A stretch of 64,000 nt of DNA. It comes from JBEVJK01 sp963791325. GTDB taxonomy: Bacteria; Pseudomonadota; Alphaproteobacteria; Rhizobiales; Rhizobiaceae. The position numbers and the translations under genes were made by a program. The notes under the pieces were generated by a model. It was given only the letters and a program-made list of their open reading frames with translations. It was not told where the DNA came from and did not search any database. The stretch is taken from contig CAWBRU010000023.1 in the NCBI GenBank assembly GCA_963791325.1, positions 124,001 through 188,000 of the forward strand. Direction: 5' to 3'. The first letter of the stretch is position 1, and every line of letters starts with the position of its first letter. Positions 51,106 through 63,882 of the stretch are shown piece by piece.

Positions 51106-51978
51106 CTAAAATTGCTCCAGCCGCGCCAGCAGCGACGAGGTGTCCCAGCGCGACCCGCCCATCGACTGTACGTCCTTGTAGAACTGGTCGACCAGCGCGG
51201 TCAGCGGCAGCCTGGCGCCGTTGCGGTCCGCCTCGTCGAGGCAGATGCCGAGGTCCTTGCGCATCCAGTCGACGGCGAAGCCGAACTCGTAGGCGCCGGC
51301 GTTCATCGTCTTGTGGCGGTTCTCCATCTGCCAGGAGCCGGCCGCACCCTTGGAGATCACCTCGACCACCTTGTCGACGTCGAGCCTGGCGCGCTTGGCG
51401 AAATGCAGACCTTCGGCGAGGCCCTGCAGCAGCCCGGCGATGCAGATCTGGTTGACCATCTTGGTAAGCTGGCCGGCGCCGGCCGGACCCATCAGGCCGA
51501 CCATGCGCGCATAGGCGTCGATGACCGGGCGGGCGCGCGCAAAATCGGCTTCGTCGCCGCCGACCATGACGGTGAGCACCCCGTTCTGCGCGCCGGCCTG
51601 GCCGCCCGACACCGGCGCATCGAGGAAGCCCGCGCTGCGCGCCGCCGCGGCCGCGTGCAGCTCGCGGGCGACCGCCGCCGAAGCCGTGGTGTTGTCGATG
51701 TAGATCGCGCCCGGCTCCATGGCCGCGAACGCCCCTTCCTTGCCGAGCGTGATCTGGCGCAGGTCGTCGTCATTGCCGACGCAGGAGAACACGAATGCCT
51801 GCCCGCGCGCCGCCTCGGCGGGGGTCGCGGCGACCCGTCCGCCATGCTCGCCTGCCCATTGCTCGGCGCGCGCACGGGTGCGGTTGTAGACCGTGACCTC
51901 GTGCCCGCCCTTGTGTCTGAGATGCGCGGCCATCGGGTAGCCCATCACGCCCAAGCCGAGGAAAGCCACCTTCGCCAT
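51106..51978 (-). CDS. 3-hydroxyisobutyrate dehydrogenase family oxidoreductase
   Basis: A 290-residue beta-hydroxyacid dehydrogenase: NAD(P) fold VAFLGLGVMGYPMAAHL (residues 4-20), VFSCVGNDDDL, IDNTTASAAVARE, the substrate motif FLDAPVSGGQAGAQNGVLTVMVGG, and the catalytic lysine in GAGQLTKMVNQ. Members reduce tartronate semialdehyde, succinic semialdehyde or oxidise 3-hydroxyisobutyrate; which one cannot be told. The ATG at 51978 has GGAGGG nine bases upstream. Downstream of the ABC permeases by 43 bases. Confidence 0.9.
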   Translation of the reverse strand: MAKVAFLGLGVMGYPMAAHLRHKGGHEVTVYNRTRARAEQWAGEHGGRVAATPAEAARGQAFVFSCVGNDDDLRQITLGKEGAFAAMEPGAIYIDNTTASAAVARELHAAAAARSAGFLDAPVSGGQAGAQNGVLTVMVGGDEADFARARPVIDAYARMVGLMGPAGAGQLTKMVNQICIAGLLQGLAEGLHFAKRARLDVDKVVEVISKGAAGSWQMENRHKTMNAGAYEFGFAVDWMRKDLGICLDEADRNGARLPLTALVDQFYKDVQSMGGSRWDTSSLLARLEQF

Positions 51979-52021
51979 TTGCTCATCCCTCCAGGATTTT
52001 TTCGAGACCGACCGCGCCGGT

Positions 52022-52846
52022 TCAGCGCGCCAGATGGCGCGTGATCGCCCGCTCGATCCAATCAATCAAGTGGCGCAGCGCCTCGACGATGGTGAGATAG
52101 ATCAGGGCGGCCCACAGATAGGTCTGGAAGTCGAAGCTGCGCGAGAAGGCGCGGCGCGTCTCGCCCATCAGATCGTAGACGGTGATGATGGCGACGATCG
52201 CCGAGCCCTTGATCATCAGGATGATCTCGTTGCCGTAAGGGCGCAGCGCCACGATCAGCGCCTGTGGCAAGATCACCTTCCACAGCGTCTGCAGCCTGGT
52301 GAGGCCGAGCGCGGCGGCACCTTCCCATTGGCCGCGCGGCACGCTTTCGATCGCGCCGCGCAGGATCTCGGCCTGGTAGGCCGCGGTGTTGAGCGCGAAG
52401 GTGAACACCGCGCAATTCCAGGCCTCGCGGAAAAAGCTCCAGAGGCCGACGGCCTCGAGCTCGGCCCGGAACGAGCCGGAGCCGTAATAGACCAGGAAGG
52501 TCTGGGCGATCAGCGGCGTGCCGCGGAAGAAATAGACATAGGCATAGCTGACGACGGCGAGCACCCGGTTCTGCGAAGCGCGGGCATAGGCGACCGGCAG
52601 CGACAGGATCGCGCCGAACAGGATCGAGAGCGCGACCAAGGAGAGGGTGACGCCGAGCCCGCTGAGATAGGATGGTCCGTAGCGGGCGATCAGCTCCGGA
52701 TTCCAGGCCGAAACGAGGTAGCCGGCGAGCCCGAGCCCTGCGGCTGCCCAGGCAGCGAGCAGCAACACGCCCAGAATGCGTTCGCGCGACCATGGCCGCG
52801 CCGCGATCGGCGGGCGCTCCCGGTCGACCAGGCCCGCGCTGCTCAC
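52022..52846 (-). CDS. Basic amino acid ABC importer, permease (HisM-like)
   Basis: A 274-residue inner-membrane permease with an N-terminal helix (ILGVLLLAAWAAAGLGLAGYL), then about four to five more helices and the ATPase-contact EAA loop GAAALGLTRLQTLWKVILPQ. The GTG at 52846 overlaps the stop of the partner permease (GTGA), which fixes the start; a longer upstream frame is antisense-like noise. Forms a heterodimer with the HisQ-like permease. Confidence 0.9.
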   Translation of the reverse strand: MSSAGLVDRERPPIAARPWSRERILGVLLLAAWAAAGLGLAGYLVSAWNPELIARYGPSYLSGLGVTLSLVALSILFGAILSLPVAYARASQNRVLAVVSYAYVYFFRGTPLIAQTFLVYYGSGSFRAELEAVGLWSFFREAWNCAVFTFALNTAAYQAEILRGAIESVPRGQWEGAAALGLTRLQTLWKVILPQALIVALRPYGNEIILMIKGSAIVAIITVYDLMGETRRAFSRSFDFQTYLWAALIYLTIVEALRHLIDWIERAITRHLAR

Positions 52847-53553
52847 CGCGCGGCCTCGGCCCGGCCGGCCCACCTCTCGATGGCGGCGAAGGCCAGCGAA
52901 GACAGCATCGCCAGCGCAAGATAGAGCAGGCATGCGGTGCCGAAGAACAGGAATGCCTGCTTGGTGACACGCGCCGCGATCTCGCTCTGCCGCAAGATGT
53001 CGGCCAGGCCGATCACCGAGACCAGCGCGGTGTCCTTGAGCAGCGCCAGCCATAGGTTGGAGAGCCCGGGCAGCGCGATGCGGATGAGCTGCGGCATCAC
53101 CACCAGCCACATCGTCTGCCGGTCGGAGAGGCCGACCGAGTAGCCGCCCTCATACTGGCCCCTGGGGATGGCCCGGAACGCCGCCAGGAACACCTCGCTG
53201 GCGTAGGACGACAGCACCACCGCCAGCGCCACCATTCCGGCGATGAAGCTGTTGATCTCGACGGCGGCATCCGGCTTGACGAGGTGCACGACCTGCTGGA
53301 CGCCGATCTGGGCGCCGAAATAGACCATGAACAGGGTCAAAAGCTCGGGCAGGCCGCGGAAGATGGTGGTGTAGATGTTGCCGGCCAGCCTGAGTGCCGG
53401 CTCCGTCGACTTCTTCGCCACGGCGACGAAGAAGCCAATCAGCAGGCCGATCGGCAAGGTGGCGAGCGACAGGGACAGAGTGACCAGCAGGCCGGCGGCA
53501 ATGTCGTCGCCCCAGCCCTCCGGGCCGAAACTCAGCAGTGTCGAGACGTCCAT
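52843..53553 (-). CDS. Basic amino acid ABC importer, permease (HisQ-like)
   Basis: A 236-residue permease with hydrophobic segments near residues 20-50, 60-95, 100-125 and 190-215, and the EAA loop EGGYSVGLSDRQTMWLVVMP. It resembles HisQ/OccQ/ArtQ subunits of lysine-arginine-ornithine-histidine or octopine transporters. It follows the binding-protein gene by 74 bases. No ATPase gene is in this cluster. Confidence 0.92.
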   Translation of the reverse strand: MDVSTLLSFGPEGWGDDIAAGLLVTLSLSLATLPIGLLIGFFVAVAKKSTEPALRLAGNIYTTIFRGLPELLTLFMVYFGAQIGVQQVVHLVKPDAAVEINSFIAGMVALAVVLSSYASEVFLAAFRAIPRGQYEGGYSVGLSDRQTMWLVVMPQLIRIALPGLSNLWLALLKDTALVSVIGLADILRQSEIAARVTKQAFLFFGTACLLYLALAMLSSLAFAAIERWAGRAEAAR

Positions 53554-53627
53554 CCCGGTTCGCTCGTCTTCAGCCGGGCAGGGCGGCGGGCGTGATCAGC
53601 GCCTCGCCGCCGCGCCCCAACAGCGGG

Positions 53628-54416
53628 TCAGGAGGACTCGCCGCCATAAACGTCGAACTTGAAGTACTTGTCGTTGATTTCCTTGTACTTTCCGTTAGCG
53701 CGAATGGCCTTGATGGCGGCGTTGAACTGCTCGCGCAGCGCATCGTCGCCCTTGCGCACGGCGATGCCGGCGCCCGGACCATGGATCGAGACCACCGGCT
53801 GGATCATGCCGACGATCTTGCAGCAGGCGCCGTCCGGGGTGTCCAGCCATTGCTGCAGGACGACGACGTCGTCATTGGCGGCGTCGAGGCGGCCATTGGC
53901 GAGGTCGAGCTGATATTCCTGAGCCGACGGATAGGGCTTAATCTCGCTGTCGGTAAAGGTCTTTTCCGAATAGTTGAAATGCGTCGTGCCGCCCTGCACG
54001 CCGATCGTCTTGCCGGCCAGGTCGGCCTTGGTGACCCCCTTGATGGCGGTATCCTTGGGCGCGACGATCGCCGGCGGGGTGTTGTAATACTTGTCGGTGA
54101 AGTCGACCTTCTGCTTGCGCTCGTCGGTGATCGACATCGAGGCCACGATGGCGTCGAACTTGCCGGCCTGAAGGGCCGGGATGATGCCGTCCCAATCCTG
54201 GGTGACGAATTCGCACTTCGCCTTCATCTCATCGCAAAGCGCCTTGGCGATGTCGATGTCGAAGCCCTCGAGCTTGCCGTCGGCGGTGAGATTGTTGAAC
54301 GGCGGGTAGGCGCCTTCGGTGCCGATCTTGATGGTCTCCTGGGCGCGGGCCGCGCCGAGCGAGAGGGCAAGAGCTGCCGCCGATACGGCAAGGGTCATGC
54401 GGAAGGAACGTTGCAT
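53628..54416 (-). CDS. Periplasmic lysine/arginine/ornithine-type binding protein
   Basis: A 262-residue class 3 binding protein with signal peptide FRMTLAVSAAALALSLGAARA. The ligand loop regions GTEGAYPPFNNLTADGKLEG, VTQDWDGIIPALQAGKFDAI and MSITDERKQKVDFTDKYY, and the end NGKYKEINDKYFKFDVYG, match the LAO/HisJ/octopine group. Cysteines at CDEMKAKCE and ACCK suggest disulfides. First gene of the importer; GAGG lies about eight bases before the ATG. Confidence 0.92.
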   Translation of the reverse strand: MQRSFRMTLAVSAAALALSLGAARAQETIKIGTEGAYPPFNNLTADGKLEGFDIDIAKALCDEMKAKCEFVTQDWDGIIPALQAGKFDAIVASMSITDERKQKVDFTDKYYNTPPAIVAPKDTAIKGVTKADLAGKTIGVQGGTTHFNYSEKTFTDSEIKPYPSAQEYQLDLANGRLDAANDDVVVLQQWLDTPDGACCKIVGMIQPVVSIHGPGAGIAVRKGDDALREQFNAAIKAIRANGKYKEINDKYFKFDVYGGESS

Positions 54417-54438
54417 CTTTCATCCTCAATCTTGGTTC

Positions 54439-54459
54439 CGCCGCCGGCAGCCGGCGGCG
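54439..54459. repeat. Strong GC palindrome in the binding-protein leader
   Basis: CGCCGCCGGC and GCCGGCGGCG meet around a single A, 22 bases before the binding-protein start and 110 bases after the mobB stop. It may end the mobB transcript or act as a leader hairpin; there is no T run in the minus direction. Confidence 0.45.
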
Positions 54460-54568
54460 CGGCTCAGGCGGCCTGACCAGCCATGCCTTTGGGCCGATAT
54501 CCCATTTTTCCGACGTAAAAAGCAATCTAGGACGACCATCCCGGGTTGCAACGGGCGCTGACCTTAGG

Positions 54569-55084
54569 TCAGGTCCGGCGGCCGGGCAGGCCGCATTTCG
54601 CGGCGATGAAGTCGGCGATCGCGGCGACATCGTCGAGCCGGAAGACCGGCAGGTCGGCCTCGACCGCATGGTCGGCGGCGATCGCCACGATCGCCGGATC
54701 GCCGGGCGCCAGCGGCGTCACCTCGCGCGCGCCCAGCCGGCGGACCTCGATCTTGGGATGCGAACCGCGCTTGAATCCCTCGACCAGAATGAGATCGGCC
54801 GGCGACAGGCGCGCCACGATGGCGTCGAGCGTCGGCTCGGTCTCGCCGTCGAGCTCGTGCATCAGCGCCCAGCGCCGCCCGGAGACGATCGCCACCTCGC
54901 GGGCCCCCGCCCGGCGGTGGCGAAAACTGTCGGTGCCTTCCTTGTCGATGTCGAAGTCGTGATGGGCATGCTTGACGGTGGCGAGCCGCAGCCCGCGGCG
55001 GGTGAACTCGGCGACCAGCCGTTCGGTGAGCGTCGTCTTGCCGGAGTTCTTCCAGCCGCCGATGCCGAAGACCGGGGTGCTCAT
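54569..55084 (-). CDS. mobB: Molybdopterin-guanine dinucleotide biosynthesis protein B
   Basis: A 171-residue GTP-binding protein with Walker A GWKNSGKTTL (residues 10-19), VKHAHHDFDIDKEGTDSF (switch-like His-rich loop) and Walker B-like LILVEGFKRGSHPKIEV. It helps MobA attach GMP to molybdopterin in making bis-MGD. It starts six bases after the moaA stop, so the two molybdenum-cofactor genes form one operon. Confidence 0.94.
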   Translation of the reverse strand: MSTPVFGIGGWKNSGKTTLTERLVAEFTRRGLRLATVKHAHHDFDIDKEGTDSFRHRRAGAREVAIVSGRRWALMHELDGETEPTLDAIVARLSPADLILVEGFKRGSHPKIEVRRLGAREVTPLAPGDPAIVAIAADHAVEADLPVFRLDDVAAIADFIAAKCGLPGRRT

Positions 55085-55090
55085 GGCTGC

Positions 55091-56080
55091 CTAGCCGCCG
55101 GTGACGCTCATGTGGCGGGCGATCGACGGCCGGCGGCCGGCGCGGTCGATGATGAAGTCGTGGCCGCGCGGCTTGCGCGAAATCGCCTCGTCGATCGCGG
55201 CAGCGACGAGGTCGTTGCCTTCGGAAGCACGCAGCGGCGTGCGCAGATCGGCGGCGTCTTCCTGCCCGAGGCAGAGATAGAGCGTGCCGGTGCAGGTCAG
55301 CCGCACCCGGTTGCAGCTCTCGCAGAAATTGTGAGTGAGCGGGGTGATAAAGCCCAGCCGGCCGCCGGTCTCGGCCACCTCGACATAGCGGGCGGGGCCG
55401 CCGGTGCGCGCCCCGATGTCGCTCAGGGTGAAGCGCTGTTCAAGGCCGGCGCGAACGGCCGACAGGGGCAGATACTGGTCGGTTCGGTCGGCGGCGATCT
55501 CGCCCATCGGCATCGTCTCGATCAGCGTCAGCTCCATGCCGCGGCCATGGCCCCAACGGATCAGCTCCGGGATCTCGGTCTCGTTGAAGCCCTTCAGCGC
55601 CACCGTGTTGATCTTGACGTTCAGCCCCGCGGCCTGCGCCGCGTCGATGCCGGCGAGCACCCGCTCCAGCTGGCCCCAGCGGGTGATGGCGTGGAATTTT
55701 TGCGGGTCGAGCGTGTCGAGCGACACATTGACGCGTTTGACCCCGCAGCCGGCAAGCTCGGCGGCAAAGCGCCCCAGCTGCGAGCCGTTGGTGGTCAGGG
55801 TGAGCTCGTCGAGCGCCCCGCTTGCCAGGTGCCGCGACAGCTGGCGCACCAGATGCATGATGTTCTTGCGGACCAGCGGCTCGCCGCCGGTCAATCTCAG
55901 CTTGCGCACGCCCTTGTCGATGAACACGGTGGCCAGCCGGTCGAGCTCTTCGAGGCTGAGCAGGTCGCGCCTGGGCAGGAAATGCATGTCTTCCGCCATG
56001 CAATAGGTGCAGCGGAAGTCGCAGCGGTCGGTGACCGAGACGCGCAGATAGGTGATCCTACGGCCGAATGGATCGATCAT
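55091..56080 (-). CDS. moaA: GTP 3',8-cyclase (molybdenum cofactor step 1)
   Basis: Radical SAM enzyme (EC 4.1.99.22) that starts molybdenum cofactor synthesis. The 329-residue protein has the radical SAM cluster cysteines C20, C24 and C27 (CDFRCTYC), [17 protein letters not shown], and the second C-terminal Fe-S cluster in [26 protein letters not shown] spacing. The essential C-terminal GG is present (SVTGG). The ATG at 56080 gives the usual [15 protein letters not shown] start; the long upstream frame is non-conserved. Confidence 0.96.
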   Translation of the reverse strand: MIDPFGRRITYLRVSVTDRCDFRCTYCMAEDMHFLPRRDLLSLEELDRLATVFIDKGVRKLRLTGGEPLVRKNIMHLVRQLSRHLASGALDELTLTTNGSQLGRFAAELAGCGVKRVNVSLDTLDPQKFHAITRWGQLERVLAGIDAAQAAGLNVKINTVALKGFNETEIPELIRWGHGRGMELTLIETMPMGEIAADRTDQYLPLSAVRAGLEQRFTLSDIGARTGGPARYVEVAETGGRLGFITPLTHNFCESCNRVRLTCTGTLYLCLGQEDAADLRTPLRASEGNDLVAAAIDEAISRKPRGHDFIIDRAGRRPSIARHMSVTGG

Positions 56081-56302
56081 TCCGAACTTGTCCGACCTCG
56101 CTGTTGTGCCCGTATCGCCGCGTGCCGGGCCGGCAGGCCCGCCATGCCTCAAACACTTATGTCGTGGCAAAGGATGCCTGGCGCAAGCCCGCCGCCCTGG
56201 TTCTTTGGTAACACTCAACCGCGTGCAAGCGCAACGCAGCCCGCCGCAGCCTTTCCCTACCTCCCGGGATCGGGCATGATTGCGCGGCATCGAAGGCGCG
56301 TC

Positions 56303-57259
56303 ATGACCCCATCGCAGAGCTCGACCGGCGACCGCTGGCCGGAACTGGACTACCCGGCCTGGCGCGAGACGGCTGCGGCGCTCCATCTCTATTGCCAGAT
56401 CGTCGGCAAGTACCGGCTCGCCCGCACGCCGTGGGTCAACCATTCCTGGCACGCCACGCTCTATCCCTCCGCCCGCGGGCTGACCACCGGGCTGGTGCCG
56501 GACAGCCCCGGCGCGATCGAGCTGGCATTCGACCTGTTAGACCATCAGCTGGTCGGCCATTCGACTGCCGGACGGTCGGCCAGCCTGCCGCTGGGTCCGA
56601 CCTCCGCCGCCGACTTCGACGCCGGCGTCCGTGCGCTGATTGCCGAGCTTGGCGGCACGCCAGAGTTCCACGGCGTCCCCAACGAGCTGCCGGACCCGCT
56701 GCCGTTTGCCGAGGACCGGGCGATGCGCCCCTACGATGCTGCGGCCGTCACCCGTTACTTCCGGGCGCTGGTGAGCGTCACGCTGGTGATGCAGCGCTTC
56801 CGCACCGCGTTTCTGGGAAAGGTCAGCCCGGTGCACCTCTTCTGGGGCAGTTTCGACCTTGCGGTGACCCGCTTCTCCGGCCGGCGTGCGCCGCCCCATC
56901 CCGGCGGCATTCCGGCGCTGCCCGACACCGTGACCCGCGAAGCCTACAGCCACGAGGTCGCCTCGGCCGGCTTCTGGCCGGGCGGCGGCGGCATCGACTT
57001 CGCTGCCTTCTACGCCTATGCCTATCCCAGCCCCGCCGGCTTCGGCGCCGCTGCCGTGGCGCCCGCGGCGGCCTATTTCGAGCCCAAGCTGGGCGAGTTC
57101 CTGCTGCCCTACGAGGCGGTGCGGGCGAGTGCCGATCCAGAGGCCGCGCTGACGGCGTTTCTGGAGAGCACTTACCGAGCCGCCGCCGCGCTCGGCAGCT
57201 GGGATGTCGGCGCCCTGGAATGTCCGCTCGGCCAGCCGCGGCTGCCGCGGCCGCTTTAG
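56303..57259 (+). CDS. DUF5996 family protein
   Basis: A 318-residue protein whose beginning [37 protein letters not shown], and later [20 protein letters not shown] and [19 protein letters not shown] match DUF5996. Several conserved His, Trp and Tyr residues hint at a small-molecule or metal site, but no activity is known for the family. The ATG at 56303 (AAGG upstream) was chosen over 56276. Divergent from moaA. Confidence 0.85.
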   Translation: MTPSQSSTGDRWPELDYPAWRETAAALHLYCQIVGKYRLARTPWVNHSWHATLYPSARGLTTGLVPDSPGAIELAFDLLDHQLVGHSTAGRSASLPLGPTSAADFDAGVRALIAELGGTPEFHGVPNELPDPLPFAEDRAMRPYDAAAVTRYFRALVSVTLVMQRFRTAFLGKVSPVHLFWGSFDLAVTRFSGRRAPPHPGGIPALPDTVTREAYSHEVASAGFWPGGGGIDFAAFYAYAYPSPAGFGAAAVAPAAAYFEPKLGEFLLPYEAVRASADPEAALTAFLESTYRAAAALGSWDVGALECPLGQPRLPRPL

Positions 57260-57274
57260 GCCGGCACGCCGGCC
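57259..57274. repeat. GC palindrome at the DUF5996 stop
   Basis: GGCCGGC and GCCGGCC flank AC right after the stop. A short stem without a T run, possibly a weak terminator. Confidence 0.3.
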
Positions 57275-57409
57275 GCGCTTTGGCCTGGCCACATGGGCGG
57301 CCTTGCGCAAGGCCGACCGGGCGTCCTATCTAAGGCGAGATCCGCGCGGCCCGAGTCCGCCGCGCAGGGCCCGCGGCCCTGCACCGACAGTTATCGCGAA
57401 GGAACCTTC

Positions 57410-58042
57410 ATGCAGCCTCCCGTCGAAAGATACATGAATCTCGTGCCGATGGTGGTCGAGCAGACCAACCGCGGCGAGCGGGCGTTCGACATCTTTTCCC
57501 GTCTGCTCAAGGAGCGCATCATCTTCATTACCGGACCGGTGGAGGATGGCATGGCCACCTTGGTCTGCGCCCAGCTCCTGTTTCTGGAGGCCGAGAACCC
57601 GAAAAAGGAGATCTCGCTCTATATCAATTCGCCGGGCGGCGTGGTCACCAGCGGCATGGCGATCTACGACACCATGCAGTTCATCAAGCCGCCGGTCTCG
57701 ACGCTGTGCATCGGCCAGGCCGCCTCGATGGGGTCGCTGCTGTTGTGCGCCGGCGAAAAGGACATGCGCTTCGCCACCCCCAATGCCCGCATCATGGTGC
57801 ACCAGCCGTCGGGCGGCTTTCAGGGCCAGGCATCGGATATCGAGCGGCACGCACAAGACATTATCAAGATGAAGCGCCGGCTAAACGAAGTGTATGTCAA
57901 GCATACTGGCCGCGACTACGAGACGATCGAGCGCACTCTTGATCGCGATCACTTTATGACTGCTGAAGAAGCTAAGGATTTCGGCATCATAGACAAGGTG
58001 ATATCTTCCAGGTCGGCGATCGAGGGGATCGCGGCGGCTTGA
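57410..58042 (+). CDS. clpP: ATP-dependent Clp protease proteolytic subunit
   Basis: Serine peptidase of the ClpXP/ClpAP protease. The 210-residue product shows the catalytic triad S106 (GQAASMGS), H131 (MVHQPSGG) and D180 (DRDHFM), [19 protein letters not shown], and the hydrophobic pocket residues that bind ClpX loops. The ATG at 57410 has AAGGA upstream. It lies 300 bases before clpX, so clpX probably has its own promoter, as in other alphaproteobacteria where ClpXP degrades CtrA. Confidence 0.97.
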   Translation: MQPPVERYMNLVPMVVEQTNRGERAFDIFSRLLKERIIFITGPVEDGMATLVCAQLLFLEAENPKKEISLYINSPGGVVTSGMAIYDTMQFIKPPVSTLCIGQAASMGSLLLCAGEKDMRFATPNARIMVHQPSGGFQGQASDIERHAQDIIKMKRRLNEVYVKHTGRDYETIERTLDRDHFMTAEEAKDFGIIDKVISSRSAIEGIAAA

Positions 58043-58342
58043 CGGATCGGCGGAGGCACGCCGAAGCATGTCGCATTTTGGACGGAATGTGCGGCATTTC
58101 TGTCACAATCTTTTGTTGGCTCGACGGGCCGCAGATCCTACGTTAAGTCTATGTTGATTTTCGACGGCATAGCCTTGGGTGGGGCTGCCGTGAATCGTGG
58201 CCGCGTTTTCTGATTTGGTTTTCGGGTACGGAATGCGCAGCACGGTCCAACTTCGAGTTGGCGGCGGCGGGTTGGCGCCATAAATTGCTCTCCAGCCGCA
58301 GCCAGAGCACCGGCAGGCGGCACCGGAAAGGGACTTGAGACG
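58043..58342 (+). promoter_or_regulatory. clpP-clpX intergenic region
   Basis: 300 bases with no gene. The middle is noticeably less GC-rich (about 58128-58225), as expected for a clpX promoter region, but no -35/-10 pair, CtrA box or heat-shock site could be placed with confidence. A GGAAAGGGA lies near the clpX start. Confidence 0.4.
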
Positions 58343-59611
<1,269 letters not shown>

Positions 59612-59688
59612 TTGCGGGGGGCCGGCCGAGGTTGCCGACCGGGCCGCGCGGCAGCGACTGCGAGGGCTGGTCGGGGCCGGCCGGTGCC

Positions 59689-59717
59689 CTTGATCGGGGC
59701 ATAGATCATAGCCACCT
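59689..59717 (+). promoter_or_regulatory. lon: Candidate heat-shock (RpoH) promoter of lon
   Basis: CTTGAT (59689-59694) and CCACCT (59712-59717) are 17 bases apart, 135 bases upstream of lon. The -35 fits the alphaproteobacterial RpoH CTTGAA core; the -10 fits poorly. lon is heat-shock-controlled in relatives. Confidence 0.35.
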
Positions 59718-59851
59718 AACGAGTGAGGTCGGGGCCGATTCCCGTGCTAGTTTCCCGGTTATGCGAAGGGTCAGGTAGGCGGAGCGGCTCGCGGCCGTTA
59801 AGATGAGAATCGCGGTCGGCCATGAGGCGGCCGCGACAGAAAGGTTGGACA

Positions 59852-62269
<2,418 letters not shown>

Positions 62270-62297
62270 CCACCCGCCCGGAAGGGCAAGACCTTGC

Positions 62298-62325
62298 AAG
62301 CCGGGCTCATCGAGCCCGGCTTTTC
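62298..62325 (+). terminator. Intrinsic terminator after lon
   Basis: AAGCCGGGCTC and GAGCCCGGCTT pair over eleven bases around ATC, followed by TTTTC. The hup gene therefore needs its own promoter in the 136 bases that follow. Confidence 0.9.
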
Positions 62326-62461
62326 TGTGAGCAAGCCCGCAAACCCGCGGATTTCTGCGTTTTTTCGAGAGCCGGCATCTTGGTTCGGGCAGCAACTCTT
62401 TCTAAGGTTCGTGTCCTGCCGGTTGAGTCGTGCGTCCGGTCTTGAGAGGAAGGGCTATTTG

Positions 62462-62734
62462 ATGAACAAGAACGAACTTGCATCCGCCGTGGCCGACGCG
62501 GCCAAGATCGGCAAAGGCGACGCTCAGGCGGCGGTCGACGCGGTGTTTTCCGTCATCACCGGTGAGCTCAAGCGGGGCGGCGAAGTCAGGCTCGTCGGTT
62601 TCGGCAATTTCACCGTTTCCAAGCGTGTTGCATCGACGGGGCGCAATCCGCAGACCGGTGCGGAGGTCAAGATCCCGGCCCGCACGGTGCCGAAGTTTTC
62701 CGCCGGCAAGGGGTTGAAGGACGCCGTGAATTAA
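62462..62734 (+). CDS. hupB: HU family DNA-binding protein
   Basis: A 90-residue nucleoid protein that bends DNA as a dimer. It has the HU helices (MNKNELASAVADAAKIGKGD) and the beta arm with the conserved GRNPQTGAEVKIPA (residues 61-74), whose proline tip inserts in DNA. A GGAAGGG lies upstream of the ATG. The position directly after lon is typical for the order. Confidence 0.97.
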   Translation: MNKNELASAVADAAKIGKGDAQAAVDAVFSVITGELKRGGEVRLVGFGNFTVSKRVASTGRNPQTGAEVKIPARTVPKFSAGKGLKDAVN

Positions 62735-63042
62735 AGCGGCCTCCCGACGGGCGGAAGCGCTTTCCGTCGCAGCTGCCCAGGAGGAACGTCAGGAGCGGTT
62801 CGCCGATTGCAGGGATCGGTGAGCCGCTATCTTTTTTGCCGATCTCGGCAGGGATGGTTCGCGGCTGGGGTATTCGTCGAGCGATCCGGACGGAAAACCG
62901 ATTGTCCTGTCTTTGCTCCAATCAGCGCCGGTAACCGCCGCATGCCGGCGTTCCGCCGCCGCCGTTTCGAAGCCGCAACGCGACGCCGCCACGCAGACGG
63001 GGCGGGCTCGTCCGGCTTCGTCCCGGCAGACCCTTTGTGCGA
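62735..63042. other. Intergenic region between hupB and ppk2
   Basis: 308 bases between convergent genes. It holds the hupB terminator (62794-62837). The rest, about 62838-63042, shows no gene, tRNA or repeat that I can support. The tRNA-Val often found near hup in relatives was not seen. Confidence 0.5.
62794..62837 (+). terminator. Intrinsic terminator after hupB
   Basis: A 14-pair stem (62794-62807 with 62815-62828; two G-T wobbles) around a seven-base loop, followed by ATC and six T. Strong on the plus strand. Confidence 0.85.
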
Positions 63043-63873
63043 TCAATACGTCTCGGGGATCCAGCGTCGGTCCTTCATCGGTGCGAGGTCGTCATAGGCG
63101 TGCTTCTTGGCGCGCTTGGGCAGCTTGATCTCCTGCCGCGGGACCGCTTCATAAGGGATCTGGGAGATGAGGTGAGCGATGGTGTTCAACCGGGCGCGGC
63201 GCTTGTCGTCGGAACGGACAATGTGCCAGGGCGCATGCTCGCTGTCGGTCGCCTCGAGCATCAGGTCACGGGCGCGGGAATAGTCGTACCAGCGTTCCCG
63301 GGCGGGAATGTCCATGGGCGACAGCTTCCATTGCCGCAGCTTGTCTTCGATGCGGGCCTCGAACCGCCGCTTCTGCTCGGCGTTGCCCACCTCCAGCCAG
63401 TATTTGAGCAGGATGATGCCGCTGTCGACGATGTGCCGCTCGACCGGCGGACACAGCTTCAGGAACTCCCGGTGCTGCTCCTTCGTGCAGAAGCCCATCA
63501 CATATTCGACCCCGCCGCGATTGTACCAGCTGCGATCGAACACGGTGATCTCGCCGGCAGCCGGGAAGTGCTTGAGATAGCGCTGCATATAGAGCTGCGA
63601 CTTCTCGCGGTCCGACGGGGCCGGCAGCGCCACGACCCGGAAGACGCGCGGGCTGACGCGCTCGGTGAGCGCCCGGATGACGCCGCCCTTGCCGGCCGCA
63701 TCGCGTCCCTCGAACACGATGACAATGCGCTGGCCGGTGTGCTTCACCCATTCCTGGATGGCACACAGCTCCTCCTGCAGCTTCCTCAGCTCGCGCACAT
63801 AGTCCTTGCCGTTGAGCTTCTCCCTGGGAGCGGGCTCGGCAACGTCCTTGCCGGATTCGAGATCGGTATCCAC
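63043..63873 (-). CDS. ppk2: Polyphosphate kinase 2
   Basis: Transfers phosphate between polyphosphate and nucleotides. The 276-residue single-domain PPK2 has Walker A FEGRDAAGKGGVIRAL (about residue 54), the lid RVVALPAPSDREKSQLYMQR, Walker B FDRSWYNRGGVEYVMGF, and the C-terminal HIVRSDDKRRARLN. The length suggests class I (nucleoside diphosphate from polyP). The start is GTG at 63873 with GGAG about seven bases upstream. Nine bases downstream of the partial gene at the window edge, so probably in one operon. Confidence 0.94.
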   Translation of the reverse strand: MDTDLESGKDVAEPAPREKLNGKDYVRELRKLQEELCAIQEWVKHTGQRIVIVFEGRDAAGKGGVIRALTERVSPRVFRVVALPAPSDREKSQLYMQRYLKHFPAAGEITVFDRSWYNRGGVEYVMGFCTKEQHREFLKLCPPVERHIVDSGIILLKYWLEVGNAEQKRRFEARIEDKLRQWKLSPMDIPARERWYDYSRARDLMLEATDSEHAPWHIVRSDDKRRARLNTIAHLISQIPYEAVPRQEIKLPKRAKKHAYDDLAPMKDRRWIPETY

Positions 63874-63882
63874 CGCCGTCTC

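Noticed and set aside
54668..56302. Plus-strand upstream extension of the DUF5996 frame
   Set aside because: Opposite mobB and moaA; only the part from about 56303 matches DUF5996.
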